DNA of 64,000 nt from Aphis gossypii (taxonomy: Eukaryota > Arthropoda > Insecta > Hemiptera > Aphididae): the NCBI RefSeq assembly GCF_020184175.1, contig NC_065530.1, forward strand, positions 63,031,260-63,095,259, given 5' to 3'. The position numbers and the translations under genes are program-made. Below are positions 43,436 through 58,500 of this stretch, piece by piece. Below the pieces are notes generated by a model. That model was not told the origin of the DNA and searched no databases. It saw nothing but the letters and a program-made list of their open reading frames with translations. Position 1 is the stretch's first letter; each line of letters begins with the position of its first letter.

Positions 43436-44645
43436 CATACGGCATACTGCCACATAATGTAATAATGAAATGTTTACAATGGTAATCAGGTGTACTCAGT
43501 ACCTAGTCTAATAATTTACCCGTTCAGTTTTCATGATTTGACCGATAAAAATCCTTGCCAGCTTACGTCATATTATCATGGAGTGAATTAAGATCTCTTT
43601 CATTATTCTATGCGAATGCGTTCATAGAACGGCTTTTAGTATTATTTCTGTCATATCCAAGTATTTAACCAAGTATAATATAATTATATTTATGGCTATT
43701 ATTTATATCCATTTCATGCACATAATATTATAATGTTTGAAGTTTAAAATTTTTCATTGTATGGCGGAGAAATATTTTACGAATACAAATTCTTTTTTTT
43801 TTAGATACCTACATAACGCCAATTATCTCAATTTTTTTATCACTTTAATGTCTTTATCATTTATAGATTTCATTTTTAGCTAATTCATTAATTTAAAATG
43901 ATGAAAAATACTGAAGTTGTGTACCGTGTTCCTAATGTTTCTGTTAAATTTTTGTATTGATGTGTATCATATTGATATTTTTATAATATTATATTTATAG
44001 CATTTTCAATATATTCTAAATAAACATTAAAACACCCAGAAGCAGTTAGCAAAAATTTACAAAACTTATAAATTATAGCGCATTAAGTAAGTATACCATC
44101 ATGTATTATTTATAAATAATTAAACGAATTTTCCTGAATATTCTATGCAATTTAAAAAACGTATACAGTGATATTGAAATTCATATAAAGTTGTTATAAT
44201 GTACATTCTAAGGTCTTATAAATATTTAAATATATCAAAACTATGTAGTATGTCCCTACTTCCTGAAATTTTCTATCACTATCCAGATATTATGGTAAAA
44301 GGTAATTATAAAATTATTATTATATGATTAAAAAATATGAAAGTTACAATTGCAATGTTTATATATTTTATCATAATATTTTTTGATACTTTATCCTAGA
44401 AAAATATCGTTAATTAATTTATAAATACACAAAAAAACCTTCAAAAAAAATAATCTCGAAGTAGGTAGTTGTAAGAATAAAATAGATACTTATTATAGGT
44501 GTGTATAATTATATCATAGTGGAATAGTATCAACAAACTAATGTATGTATGTATGTATATTTAAATATATATACAAAAATATATATAGTTTAAATAAGAA
44601 ACAAATTTTAATAAATTATTCTAACATCAATTAAAATCTAATTAT

Positions 44646-44703
44646 GATACACCTTGGTGTGCGCCTAATTTTTATTATAAAATTATAATGATGAAGGTGT
44701 ATC
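44646..44703. repeat. 10-bp inverted repeat with 38-bp spacer
   Basis: GATACACCTT (44646) is inverted as AAGGTGTATC (44694). It might be a very short MITE or a chance inverted repeat. Confidence 0.35.
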
Positions 44704-45097
44704 GATGTATTTGTTATTTACATAAACTATAAATATTAATTGAGTGTTACCTAAGTATTTTAACACAAAATGTTTAGTAGTGAAGGCATTAGATGAAAAA
44801 AAATCGATGCATATTATATCATGTGAAATATTATACGTTTACTTTAACAATAAGCTAAGTTTCCATTTTACAAAACATAAAAACAAATTATTTTAGTTGT
44901 CTTGTTATACAACTTAAAACTAATATACAACTAATAAAATGATATTATCATTGATAAATTTATGCGAATAAATCAAAAAATGTTCAATTCCTGCTCCGGT
45001 AAATTTTAAAATTAATTAACTATTAATGTATTACTTAGTAATAATTTATAATATATTTTTCACTGTCTAATAAAAAAACTTAAATAAATCGAAACCA

Positions 45098-45440
45098 TTT
45101 TTTTTTTTTTTTTATTTAATGCTTTGGCATAATATCTATTACATCTTATCTACTTTTAATTCGTGGCATATGTGTTAGTTATAAAATCAATTATTTTATA
45201 TTTTTAATATTAGTGGGTTCTGCTCCCCTCCTCGCTACTCTCACTGTGAGTTTGTTCTTCTGTTGAATATCGATTTTTTTCTTTAATATACCTTCCTTTG
45301 ATAGATTATTGTGACCAATTCATCACCCGTTTATTTGTTATAAATATTATTGGATAATCTAATCATATAAATTTAAGAATAAATCTCTATCGGTGTTAAC
45401 TTTATGTGTTTTACAAATTCTTAAATATGATTGCTATATG
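45098..45440 (-). repeat. Possible retroposon tail in reverse orientation
   Basis: A T-rich tract (about 45098-45114) is followed by sequence containing 'aatgctttggcat' and a later Cys/Ser-like 'ctgctcccctcctcg' stretch. That order fits a poly(A)-tailed retroposon inserted on the minus strand. No target duplication was identified and no coding frame is recognisable, so the call is weak. Confidence 0.2.
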
Positions 45441-45689
45441 CATATAGATTTTGATTTAATACATCTATAACGTTAATTTTAAACTACGATGCGATGTTTT
45501 AAAAATAATCTTTTGATGGAGTTTGTAGCTTAAGCTATTAATAATGTTTTTGACGTATCAACTCACAACTATTAACTCGTAAAACCGTTATTTAATATAG
45601 GCTTTACTTTTAGGTATACTATAGAAACTACATTGTCTCAAGTTTAACTCAAATATTTTAGATTATGGTCCGGCAGTGACATATAGAAT

Positions 45690-46115
45690 CTAACTTTTGG
45701 GAACAATAAAAAGTTAAAACTTCAATTGTTCCAATCAATAATTCTTCATGTCCTCTCCAAATTTCCAATACTTCCTGGTACATCCGCAATCGCATTTTAC
45801 ATCATGACTTTAACATACCAACAATTCCTATCAATAAAATAAATTGCATAAAGACTTCTTCAATAACTCAAACCCTCTCATATCTCAACTCTCTGCTCGC
45901 ATATCACCTGACAACCCTCTCCGTCTCGAACGTAAATGGCCACTTGACCTACTTAATAACTCTTAGTAAATTATTCTATCAACTACCTAACCCCCTAAGT
46001 TTTAAATTGAAAGTAGTTTCGATGGACGCATCCTACACTTACGATACCGTATCTAGTACTTTATGTTAACCTATTTACAAACTGTAATATCCTGTGCATA
46101 CAAATCGTAAAAAAT
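45690..46115 (+). pseudogene. Dead non-LTR retrotransposon (LINE) ORF2 3' end
   Basis: The plus strand encodes, in three overlapping frames, the C-terminal tail typical of insect LINE (Jockey-like) reverse-transcriptase proteins. FQSIILHVLSKFP lies near 45730. WYIRNRILHHDFNIPTI starts at 45776. A final 40-codon frame starts at 45844, contains SPDNPLRLERKWPLDLL and ends at TAG 45964-45966. At least two frameshifts separate these blocks, so the copy is inactive. A short 3' tail and an A-rich run (about 46108-46116) follow. It is a 5'-truncated insertion in the putative first intron, with no upstream catalytic (YADD-type) region visible. Confidence 0.7.
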
Positions 46116-48347
46116 AATAATTAATATTTTTTTTTTATTTATTAAATTTTTTGTTCAAATATGTTCAGAATTCTAAGATATATATTTTAATTATTAAACT
46201 ATGACTATATTTTAAAACATTCGAACGTATTGTAAAACAAATATAAACTATAAGAGCAATATTATAATATGAAATATGAAAATAAGAACATGCAATATTT
46301 AACTAACATAATACTTACCTATAAAATAATTAATAGATCTGTTTTAAAATGTATATTTTTAATAATAAACGTTTACCTATGACGAACTTTTAGTTTTTCC
46401 GTTGTTACCTACTAACATTTCAAAGCTTATCGTGAATTATAATAAAAACAAATGTCTCAGCAAAAAAATACAAAATATCTAATGTATTTTTTCACGTCTC
46501 ACGAAATGGCAACAAATTATTTACAACCTTCACTTTATCGCTACAAAGTTAACATACAGTTAAAGTAGTTAATTAAATATTTTATATAACAGAAAAATGT
46601 TGTTATTACTTATTACCTATTATTGATTTTCATGTAATAATATAGAAATACGACAATCCATGTCACTTTTTTTAGTACTACCGTGGTTTGTGTATTATTC
46701 TGAATAACATTTCAAAATAATTTTGATTTTTATATGATTGTATAAGCACAGTTTTCTACAACTCAGTATAGTTATTAAAAATCGATCCAACCATTATTTT
46801 ATTTATTAATTGTATATATTAAGAGTATATATTAAAAATGATCTCGCTTTTTCATGGTTTGTTCATCAAGATTTTCGGACTTCGTTTATACCGTGATTTA
46901 TTCGATCATGTTTATATCCTTGGAAATCCGTCCTTATAGGTTCAATCGTGAACGTAATACCACGTGCTTAGGGTCAAGGTTATTCTCCTTTGATCATGAA
47001 AAATCCATGGGTTAGTCTTGTGTGTCCAATTCTTAATGGGTATAAAATAATTTCTTCGTTACATTTGAGATAAGGGTTTTTCCATTTGAATTTTATTCAG
47101 TTCTGCGTTATTCGATGGAACGCGAACAATGTCAGTATTCAAATAATTCGTCTTTAATTAAGATGACTCCGATGAGATTATACCTTTTGTTTTGGTTAAT
47201 ACTTAAATTATTCAACATGCAAATGTTCTCGTACTATTCAACTATAAACTTAAATTAAATTTTCTGTCGTATTATTGTCAAAGCGCAGACGTAATATGTT
47301 TATTACTTGTATGTTAAGTACATAAACATACAATAATATTCGTATGTGTACCTCTAAGCCGTGTTATCTATAATTAAAGAGACAAATACGAGTACAATAT
47401 TATATTCGTGCCCTATAATATTTGTGCTTGCCATGAATAGTCATCGTTTAATACGCTCGTACACTCAGTGACGTAACTCACATATTGTACTGACTCATGA
47501 TAATGTTTAGGTGTACCTATAGTATATAATTTAACCGTGATTACATGGTAATTTATTTTCATTCTTAGCGATGTCGACTGACTAAGGGTACTATGTACCT
47601 ACGAATTATATGTTCTAAATTTGAACTACTCGTAATATTTTCTTAAAATATCAACATTTTTATTTCAAGTTACGCTTAATGCATCGATATTGTTTTTTTC
47701 AAAAACATAATTTAGATACGTAACAATTTTGTCTGTATTGCATTTAGCGTCAAATTAAAATATACACCAATTATGTTAATAAACATAAAACTTAATTATC
47801 CTATTAAACCAATCATAATTAATAATATATATATATAATATGTAATTTCAGACATTCGTCAGACTCATGGCTAAATGAATTAATTGATCACTAATTATTA
47901 AAATTGATAATATTTAATTAGTTCGCATGCACACACACACCTACCATTTTTTCACAGTTAGGTATATCAAATAAAAAATATTATGACTAAAAATGACAAG
48001 TTCAATTATATTTTTACGAAAAATTGAGTTATTTAATTTTATCAAGTTTTATATTCCCACCTTGTTACGATTTAGATTTAGTACACTATTATATGCATTT
48101 AACTGTACCAATACATTTAATTTTGTTATATGTAGTTCTAATCTTTATTGCTGCACTTAATAGCTCTATTCGATAGATAATTGTATATAATACAACTTAA
48201 ATTATATCAACTGTTCTATATCTGTAAAAATAATGATGTAGGACCAATTAATTTTAATGACAATTATTTGTTTTAATTATTGTTATTTATTTTTTTATCT
48301 TTCTTATTTTTATAATAAACTAATTCTATGTAATTTAATTTTTCCAG

Positions 48348-48509
48348 ATGGGAGACACCAAGTACGATAATCATGAAAACAGACTGATGTTCAGTTTACA
48401 ACAAATGATGAATTCTGAACATTTCTCAGATGTTGTTATATGCTGCGCCGATGGATACAAATTAAGAGCCCACAAAGTCGTACTGGCTTACTGTAGTTCG
48501 TATTTGCAA
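48348..48509 (+). CDS. Coding exon 1: start codon and N-terminal half of the BTB domain
   Basis: The ATG lies immediately after a pyrimidine-rich acceptor (tttccag, 48341-48347), and the exon ends at donor gtaagt (48510). It encodes 54 residues beginning MGDTKYDNHENRLMFSLQQ and ending in the BTB core motif LRAHKVVLAYCSSYLQ, in phase 0. The motif corresponds to the conserved 'F-D-V ... H-K-VLA-CS-YF' strand-helix segment of BTB domains. Codon third positions here lean to A/T, unlike coding exons 2 and 4. Because the acceptor directly precedes the ATG, transcription must begin in an upstream, probably untranslated, exon. The acceptor frame has no upstream coding extension that I can see, so I take this ATG as the start. 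Confidence 0.9.
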
Positions 48510-51500
48510 GTAAGTTAAAAAAAAAAAACAATGTGTTTTTTAATTAATTTTTAAATATACAATTTATAATCATTAGTGTATATTTAAACACCGACCTTTT
48601 TTGGTTCCAATACTAATAACATATAAATTATACTATGTATATACCTGTCCATATAGCCATATTACCCACCCATTTTTATCGTTGAGGTCAGATACACGTA
48701 TACGCGTTATAGTGTAAAGTCGAGTAATTTTTAGTCAGCAATGGTTTAGATTTTCACCAAAGTAAATAAACTGATACAAGTTCACTAGGTATAGCTTATA
48801 CCTACTGATCGCATACCTACATAGAAATTAAAATATTATAAGGTTATCGCTGTTACGAATAACGACTTTATACACGTGTGTACAAATCGATACGATATTA
48901 CAATATTATTTAACAGCACCGTACCTGTAGAGATAAAATCATTTGCCGTCGTATATGTAGGTATATTATTATATTATTATATTATATTATATTATATTTT
49001 ATAGGTATATTATTATATTATAATAACTACAATTACTAAAGAAATTTAATTAAACATAAAATATAATATTCACAATGTAGGTACTATGTAGTAACATTTC
49101 GTAAGACATTGAATTTAATCAATGTAGGTACTAGGAAGATATTATACGATGTGAAGTCCACGAACTTAAAGCTGTTGCCGCACAGAACAACTGATACTGC
49201 CAATACTGATAATCATATTGCACGTGGCGTTATATTTAATCAGAGCTCCGCGAGGTTTTTTTTTTATGACATCAAACGAGCAGTGGACTCGTTTACGTCT
49301 ACTTACACTCGAGCATTGCAAACTGGAGACACGTGGAAATATAATAAAAAACCAACTAAAATATAATATACGACATAATATTATTATTATAGCCCTCGTT
49401 TATGATTGTATTACATATTATACCTAGGTACATATCCAACGTAATCGTAAGACATTGTTAGGTGCGTAATGCGTTCGGTTACTGATGGTATTCCGTCTGA
49501 TTGTCAGTCGCTCGACTAGTCGAAAACCGCCAGTAAATTAACCCCCGCGGTGACGTACTATTCGCCGCCGTAAAACAGATATACGTCATAAACTCACAAC
49601 ATATCACATACGCATGTGTCTGTACCGTGCTTGCCGGATTAATTGCTGCCATGGCGCGTGTATCGCGAGTTTATAGGTCATTTTCCGATTTGACGGTGGA
49701 CTTAGATTTATATACTGAACCCATAACACTGTAATCGCGTAATCGCCACTATTGGAAGGAACTGCAGCTGAGAAATATAAATGTGCGAAAAGAAATTAGG
49801 GAGAGGGAGGTGAACGATTTCACCACACAAAGTGTGTTATAATTTATCGACAATCGCGCACGCGTATTATCCCACTCTTTTGACAGCCCGCCCCACTGAC
49901 CAATTCCCTTTTGAAACACCGAAGACGAATCTGATGTCAATATGATACAGACGCGATAGATAACACTGAAAAAAACTATATAGACCGCGGGCCCAAATAG
50001 CCTGAACTATATCGTATAAGACGTGTATTATAACACCTACATAATAATATTATACTGTTTGATTAATGTAGGTACGTAAGCACAGTCATAATAATTAAAT
50101 CAATACGTAAACCGTTTGCTGACTCTCGGTCGACGCTCATGACCGAAGAGATCATTTAACGCTTATATAATTTTTTTATTAATACGTATAATATATATTA
50201 TATTCCATTACAATTTAAGTAAATCGTTGTTATGGTGTCTCCGTTGCAGACACTGTTCCTCGGCCATCCTGGACCGGACGACAGCGTTACAATCATCCTG
50301 CAGGACGTCGGGCACGAGGACGTGGGCCGCGTTCTGGAGTTCGTCTACACGGGTGCGGCCGTCGTCCCTGGGCACAAGATGGACGGTTTCGTTACGGCCG
50401 CTGGAGCCCTGGGAATCGGGCCGCTTCTGGATCCGAGACGGCACTTGGAAATGTCTTCGGTCCAACCACAGGCTCCCCATTGCCATCCGTGCTCTCCATC
50501 AACATATATGAACGATCCGACGCCTTTGACGACGACACCATCGCAGCAGCAGCACCCTTATTGCAGGGTCCGTCAGCCGCCCAGGACCACGGGCATTTTG
50601 ACACCCTCACCGTGGGCTCAAAATTCCCGTCCACCGTGCGCCACTCCCAGGTACTCGGCTCCAAAGACCGTGCAACCTGACTCCCTAGTGATTCCAGTGC
50701 ATCCGCCGACGGCGAACACAATTCAGGTAAGTTGTAATATTACAATATATATAGTATTTTTTGGCGTATGTAAGCTCCGCCACAAGTATTTTTTTTTTAC
50801 TGTAAACTCCACCACTGAAAAAAATCAGGTAAAATTGAGTTCATGTAAATTCCGCTAGTGAAGAGAATCAAGTAGTAGTATAAAATTAATATGATATATT
50901 ATTAAAAAAAAATTACAATTTAATATAATACCATATTGTTCACATTAAATATTTAAATCATAGTAAAAAAAATCATAATACCTAAATAATCATTATACCT
51001 AATAATATAAAATCATTTTTTTCATAATAATAATTATAATCGTCCACATTAAATATTTAAATTATAGTACAAAATCATAATTAATATAAATAATCGTTAT
51101 ACCAAAAAATCCAAAAATATATAGTTTTAGGTATGTCATATGTAAACTAAAATGATGTGATATAATTTGTGAATATTTTAAGTCTTGTATTACTCTATTG
51201 GTGTATCTATTTATAGCATCCTATAACACTGTCATTTTTTTTTTTTTTTTTTTGATTTCGAATTTTGAACTGGCGAAATTTACATTAGACCTTTTAATGC
51301 CTTTTTATCTTGACCGATATTTTGGCGGAATTAACAACCACCCCTTATAATACCACTGCTACACAATACAGTTTAAATACTATAACCGTTATTACAGATT
51401 TCAAAATGTTATTTCGTACATATTTCAATATTTGTGAAGTTTGTATGTCATACATAATTAATGTTGAATTATTCTTAAATCAAAACTAAATTTAGTAGGA

Positions 51501-54500
51501 GAAAATCCCTTGTCTGTTCGGCGTCCACATAATATTTAATTTAAATATGAAGAGAGAAATTGAATAACTAGCTAATAATCAATAATCTGTATATTGTGGA
51601 AATGCGTGTGTGTATGCGTGAAAAAAAAACGATAAATAAAAAAAACTCTTCTTAAAATTTACGAATTCGTTTGGTGGAGTATCTAAATACAAAAGTACAA
51701 AACAGTATAAAACATTTTATTTGATATCATTAATCAAATGTAAAAGTTATAGTGACAAAAAATGTATACTGAATATATTTCCCATATTTATTACTGAGCC
51801 AAACTTTATCTGCTCAATACTTACAGTTTTTAAGCTGGAACTTTTTTTAATTTAGTATGTGGTTTCATAGCATTGTAAATGAAATTTATTGAAAATTAAA
51901 ATATATCGATTTATGGTATTGGTATATACATCATGCAATTGTTTCCTTGTCAATGTCAAAACTCGTTTAAGGAACAATAGTAATTCGTCATTTAAATTTA
52001 TAGTTTATAACGTAAGATGTTACACGAGAAATTTTTTAAATTAATTCACTAAGTATATATTATCTATGCATATATATGTATATTTAACCACTCAATATAA
52101 TCACTCGATGACACGAGACGTTGTCAGCGTGAAATTTTTTGTATTAGTTATAGCAAATTTCCTTTGAATATCTATAATTTATAGTCTCTATAATAGAGTG
52201 ATTATTACTTACGACCGGTTGTTATATACAGAATCTTGATATATACGCATCTGTGACGCGATAATACTCGATTTCTATACTGTACGATGTATATGCGATA
52301 ATATAATTTAGAAAACTCACATTTAAATTGATGAGTATACGTTTGTACTTGTGTAGTGTTCCTATAAATACTACGGTTTTGAATGTATGTTTTATAATTG
52401 TTTTGAAAAGTATAAATTATGAAACCTACGAAATAGACATGAGTGATGGTAAAAAATAAAAATACGTCGACCCATTTCATCGAACTCGTATCTTAATAAA
52501 TTGTTGTGTAAATTGGATGGCCAGTGTAGACGGCTAATTATATAAAACATATTATCTGAGTTTTTTGCTCTATTGAAACAAGTACAACAACCGATAAATT
52601 TAAATCAAAAATCTGAACTAAATACGGCCATGTTTATTACATTTTAATGTTATTGGTTCGGAAAAATATTTACATATTTATGACCCGAATGTAAATTTAG
52701 GGCCTCCAGTGATTTAAATGTAAACGTATTCGAAATTCTCCCATACAACATGTCCACAATTCAAAAATGTTAGCTAAAAGAGGCATATACAATGTACTAC
52801 AAGCTGTATGTATTACATATCCTGAAGTATTCATACAATATGTGGTTCACTGGTATATCTACATATAAAACCATATTATTTGGACGACGGCCGATTTTAT
52901 GAAAATATGTATGGGCTGTTATAAATTCAAGTCCCGGAAAAGTAATCATTTTTTCATATGATAAATCGACGAACGCGAGATGTGTTAGGAAAATGGTCTT
53001 GAACTATAATACGTAGCAAGAAAAATGATTGTGCTTATAGTAGGAATCCACAGCTATAACATATTTTGTTGTTGTTATTTTACTTTGTACTTTTCAACTA
53101 CCTATATTTCAGTGTGCGTACAACAGTGACTGTATTGTACAAGTGTTTATTATATACATGCACGCGCAACGGCGACGATGACAACGTGACGGTTAATGTT
53201 TTGAAAGACGTAATTGTAGAAAGCTCGCTAAACTAATAAATTAAATTGAATATTGTGTACTACACTTTCAAAAACTACAAGCCCGTTGAGAGATTCCAGA
53301 TTCTAGCTCTTAAATAATATAATTAATGTACAGTAATAACAGTTTAAACGTATATTCAAATTAAAGTTTTAACTGTAATATAACATAATAGGTAATACAA
53401 AAAAAAATATGTGATATATTACAATAAGCAAATACTTAACGTTAATTATTATTTCATTTAGCTAAAACTATTGATAAATATGAGTCTAGTCGGCTATACG
53501 TAATTTGGCAACGTTGATATGAAATGTACAGGTCTAAGATCTCGATCTTCGAATGAATATCAAATCTAATTAAAATGTAAAGGTTAATGGTTAATTGTAA
53601 ATAATTTTAGTCTTATTTAAAGAGATAACTACGGCACATATTATGTGTATGCTTTTACACATTGTTATTGATTGGTCAAAAAACTAGTTAGTTTAAACTG
53701 AAAATATTGTTGAATAAAATAATACCTAATTTAAAAACAAACATGTGTCACAAATAATCAATACTTACGGAACGTATTATATTTATGTTTTGGTGACAGT
53801 TTTTTTCAAATTTTCCACAGTTCTGTAAAATTTGAAAATTATATTCTATATTTTAGTTACTATTTTCATTCAATACTTTTTTTTAATCCACAACCTTATA
53901 CCTATTTTGGGCTTATTTTTTGTTGTATTAACAACAAATAACATCGCAGAAAAACACTTTAGCCTCGTAAGACTATCGGATTATTATAACTGTTTTATAA
54001 CTTAAATAAAAAGACTTTCTACTGTCTATATCCAACTCTAATTTTTATTTTATTTCAATAAATTTGATATAAATATAATATTTTATAAAAAGTTAAAAAT
54101 TATCTTTTTAAGACTTATTATTATGAATTATGTTAATTTTTTGAAAAACGGAGTTCAATGTGATTTTTAGAATAATATTCTCTATTGCTTAAATAAAATA
54201 ATTAAATTTAGTTGATTTTATAGGACTTGATCGTTATCATTTTCCCTTAATATATTTTAAAAGACAAAATTACATTAACACCGAGCACATTCACTCCACG
54301 TATGAACTAATATACCAATACAACTACTGACACGTGACAACATATTATACATTTCCTGATTAATTAATTGATTTAATGAATTTTAATTTTTGTTAAGCAA
54401 AAAAAAAATTGAAAATTTTACTCAAATCTAACAGTGTTATCCTCATCAATAAAATTAAATTTGCTATAATTCAAAAACAAATAACCTATATTATATATTC

Positions 54501-55512
54501 ACAATAGTATAATTAGTTTGTTTTAATTTTTTTTTAAACTATTTATAGACTTTTTTTTTAGCTTAGATTCAATAGTATCAAAAATAAATTCGATACAAGG
54601 TTCTTCATATTTAGCTGTTATTATATATCTATTTAAAAATATCAATGATAAATATGCATAATTATTTTTTTATAAACGTTTGAAATTCAGATTTAAACGA
54701 AATTAGATATTTAAATGGAATAACAATTCTAATTATTTTAATTTAGGCAAATTGTAATATTATTTGTGGAGACTCGAAACTTTTGCATATTATATTGTTT
54801 TATTTTATATACATAATTATTATTATTACAGTTTCAAAACATTTTGATTAATTCTGACTATTCATACCACGAACCTATTCATGGCCATAAAATAAATATT
54901 AATAAGTAATCAACTATATACAATTAAATCACAATAATTACCAAAATTGAATGTTTAAAAATTTTCAAAATCAAATTAAATTTTATCAATCTACTGTATT
55001 ATTATTTGTAAAATAAATTTCTTTAGTAGCAATATTAAAAAAACATAAAAATAAAATATAAATAATATGTACAGTTTATAGGCTGACAGATCGTCTTCGC
55101 TCATAATTGTTTTTCGTTTGCAATGATTTATGTTTGCATTCAAATTTGACACATAAATTACAGTAATTTATTCAATGACGACTGACGGGGTACATTTGAC
55201 ACCTACTGTGTAACAGAGTGGTTACTTACCTACTTTTCACATTTTTAATTTTTCTTTATTGTTTGATAGCTGTCGATATTGTTACCATTTGATATTTAGT
55301 AATTAATTATCGATTTTAAATTTCACATCACATTAGTACGTTTGCAATAAACAACCGTAGATAAGAAATAACGATAGTACGGTTTGAAATGTGTGATGTC
55401 CCGGAGAAACAGACACAACCGTCAGCGGATATAGGACATGGCAACGTCGCTTTAAATGTTTAAATACATTACACTCAATGGAATACCCAAGATGGATATA
55501 TATATATTATAT

Positions 55513-55555
<43 letters not shown>

Positions 55556-58500
55556 TACATATACATATTATATATATCCACCTTGGGTATAACAAAAAAA
55601 GTATGTTCTTAACCGTACCCACGTCAAGCTTAGCTTTCAATATAGTAATATTATACAATTTGAATTTACCATTATTTGCTTTTAATTTAATAGAATAATA
55701 GAATTAAAACAGTATATCGATTTTATTTTTTTTAAAAAGGGATTGCATGTATAGTTTATTTTTTCTTGTGCTTATAAAAATACTTTTGAGGAAAAAATAA
55801 AATCTTTTCTTACAAGTAGTATGATAACTCAAATGTATACATAATACACATTAAAACTATTAATTATATAATATTTTTCTAAACTAAATTGGTATTTAAA
55901 AATAAAATTAGGTATACTTATTGTATACAACCATTCAAATGAATTTAGACTATACCAATTGATGTAATTAAATCTCTTTTCGATGAAAATAATTATAATT
56001 ATTGTTATTATTTTAATATTTTATAATTACTAAATGGATCAATCTTTTCAATGCCTAATCTAGATTGAGTCTCTAAAGTCTAAACATGTATATTGTATAA
56101 AGCAATTAATGCCATTAATTTATCTGAATTTCAATATTATATTATACACTACACAGTGTATCCCAATGACCGTAATACGAAGATTCATTGATGTGCTAAA
56201 ATATTATGCATTAATTAGATAACATTTAGTAACAAAATGTAAAACATACTCCTTACTATATGTTATTTAAACCAGTTAATATGGAATTTTAAAATCAACA
56301 ACATTAAATTATTAACACGTATATAACAAAATTGTACTTTGGAAACTTCGCAGTATCAACCTCTTCATATTTTTCTTAAAATTAACGTGATTATTATAGG
56401 CATAAAATTATTCAGTAAATGTTTTTTATTCAACCGAGTGAAATTGAATTTCATTCACGTCTACATTCTATAAACGCACATTTTAAATATATGTAAATAT
56501 AATATGGCACAAGCGTGCAATTAACATTTGATAATCGACGTTTGTCCTGTGTAATAACTGATGTAAAATGCAAATCAATGAATAGAGGCACCTAAACATA
56601 TTTTGTACGTGTGTTCATGATGATTTATTGTTTTGCGGTTATCAAACCATAAACATTTAACACACACACACGCATAACACGGGTGATTTTGCGTAATGCC
56701 ACCGCTGCGCCGTGTCGAGTTAAATCGAGAGTTGTCTTTAGAAATTTTAACTTATTCAGTATTCTGTAATGAAAATAATTATTATCGAATTACCCGATTA
56801 ACAACATAAGTGTACATAATTACATACTATACACGCATCGCACTGTCAACGTACAAAATATGGCATAATTTTATAATATTACGTATATTATACATGTATA
56901 TCCTAATGCAGCGTTTTGCGAATCAATAATACCTATGAGATTAGACTTCAGATAATGCATTAAGAAATAAAAAATTCAAAACTGGCCTTTCTCTCTGCAT
57001 ACTTATCTTCCGACTCCGGTACCATCGTCGTAGGTATATAAATTACAAATGTATGATTTCGTTTAAGATATTTGGATAGACTCCGATCGTGACTGGTCTG
57101 GCGACCGTGGGCGGTATTCCATACCTACGACTTAAACAAAAGCGCGTTGATACTTTCACAGTGTTTGTATTTTATAATTTCATTATTGTTGTTGTTTTTT
57201 TATTTTTTAAATACATTAAATTAAAATAACTAAATACAACATGGCTAGTAAAAAGTAAAAACTAACAATGTAGCGTTTTGTATAGATAGCATAGTGGATA
57301 AACATGAATTACGAATCGTATTGATACAGGTGCATAAATATTTGAGATGATTCTTTTTTTTACAAATTTCGCATAATACAATCATCGATGCAACGTTAAA
57401 ACACTTAAAATTGCTTCGACCTTACAACTGCTTTACGTATACTTATCACACAAAAACCTGTATGACTTATGTATATAATATAATGATGGTGTCTGCCATT
57501 ATACGTAATTTCTATAACCCATGAATCATTTCACCCATAATTGATACGTTACCGCCTCTTCTATTAATCTTGTCAATCTTATATAAACCCCAAAAATTAG
57601 TTTAAATAAAATGTACAGTGTTCTATTGCTTTCTATGTGTTAATTTTAAATAATTCTAAAACCAGTTTTCTTTTTAGGTTACAGAAATCCAAAGAGGACC
57701 GCTTCCTATTCCGTTGCCACCAACGCCGCCGGAAGAGCCTACGATTGTTTCAATACCGCCGTCACCATCAACCGATAGTGACAGAGACACAAACCAAAAA
57801 CTTAAAGTTACCAGCGATGCTAACAACAATGGGATCCCGGAGAAAGACCGAAATGCGAATCAAACAAAAAGTCATGTTTGTCAAGAATGTGGGAAAACTT
57901 TCGTAACCAAAGCGTCTCTCAAGGTATAATAATATTCCAGACTTCACTTATCCAACTATCACCACATGTATAATGATGGTGATAGACAACGATTTAAGCC
58001 TAAAATATTTTAACTTTCAAATGACTAATAGGTCCGTATTCTTTCTAAAAATTATATAATTAAGCAATAAGCATCTATAATATGTGAGTCTGTAACCGTC
58101 AAATCAATTATCAACTAACTTACGGGATAATCAAGTATTAAATTATACCAGACACTGAATTAATTAAATATAATTTTGAAAATATTTGAACATTTTTATA
58201 CTACCTATTTACAATTGTACATCAAAGTATCCCAGAGTGTCGACATGGCTTCGTCGCTATACACTTTTTTTCGAATTCTACAATTGGCGTGTTTGATAAA
58301 AAAAAAAAATGTATACACAGTGAATAATATTTAAATATTTTTTTTTCAAACAAACCCGGTCAACTGAAAATCAGAACTTAAAAATTAACTTCTGTTTCAA
58401 ATCGTTATAATAATAATGTAAACACAATCATTTAAGTACAAATTCACGATCAGTCTTAAGTCTCACAAACAATGACGTATTTAGGGGGGACTAAAAGGGC

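Larger units (their letters stand above)
32327..48347 (+). other. Putative intron 1 of the BTB-ZF gene (if the 32326 donor is used)
   Basis: It starts gtgagt and ends tttccag. It holds the pogo-like remnant, the 840-bp inverted-repeat candidate, GC-richer islands at about 36190-36720 and 41640-42440, palindromes and the dead LINE tail. Large TE-bearing first introns are common in insect regulatory genes. The left boundary is inferred; the right one is firm. Confidence 0.35.
50727..57677 (+). other. Intron between coding exons 2 and 3 (phase 0)
   Basis: It starts gtaagt and ends ctttttag; about 7 kb. It holds the structured repeat (50769-51335) and the 108-bp foldback element. No additional zinc-finger or BTB exon was found in it. 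Confidence 0.9.

Noticed and set aside
50208..50721. Minus-strand frames opposite coding exon 2
   Set aside because: Shadows of a GC-rich coding exon; the plus strand has the BTB motif and both splice sites.
55452..55698. Opposing open frames over the foldback element
   Set aside because: Tyr/Ile repeats produced by the TA microsatellite.
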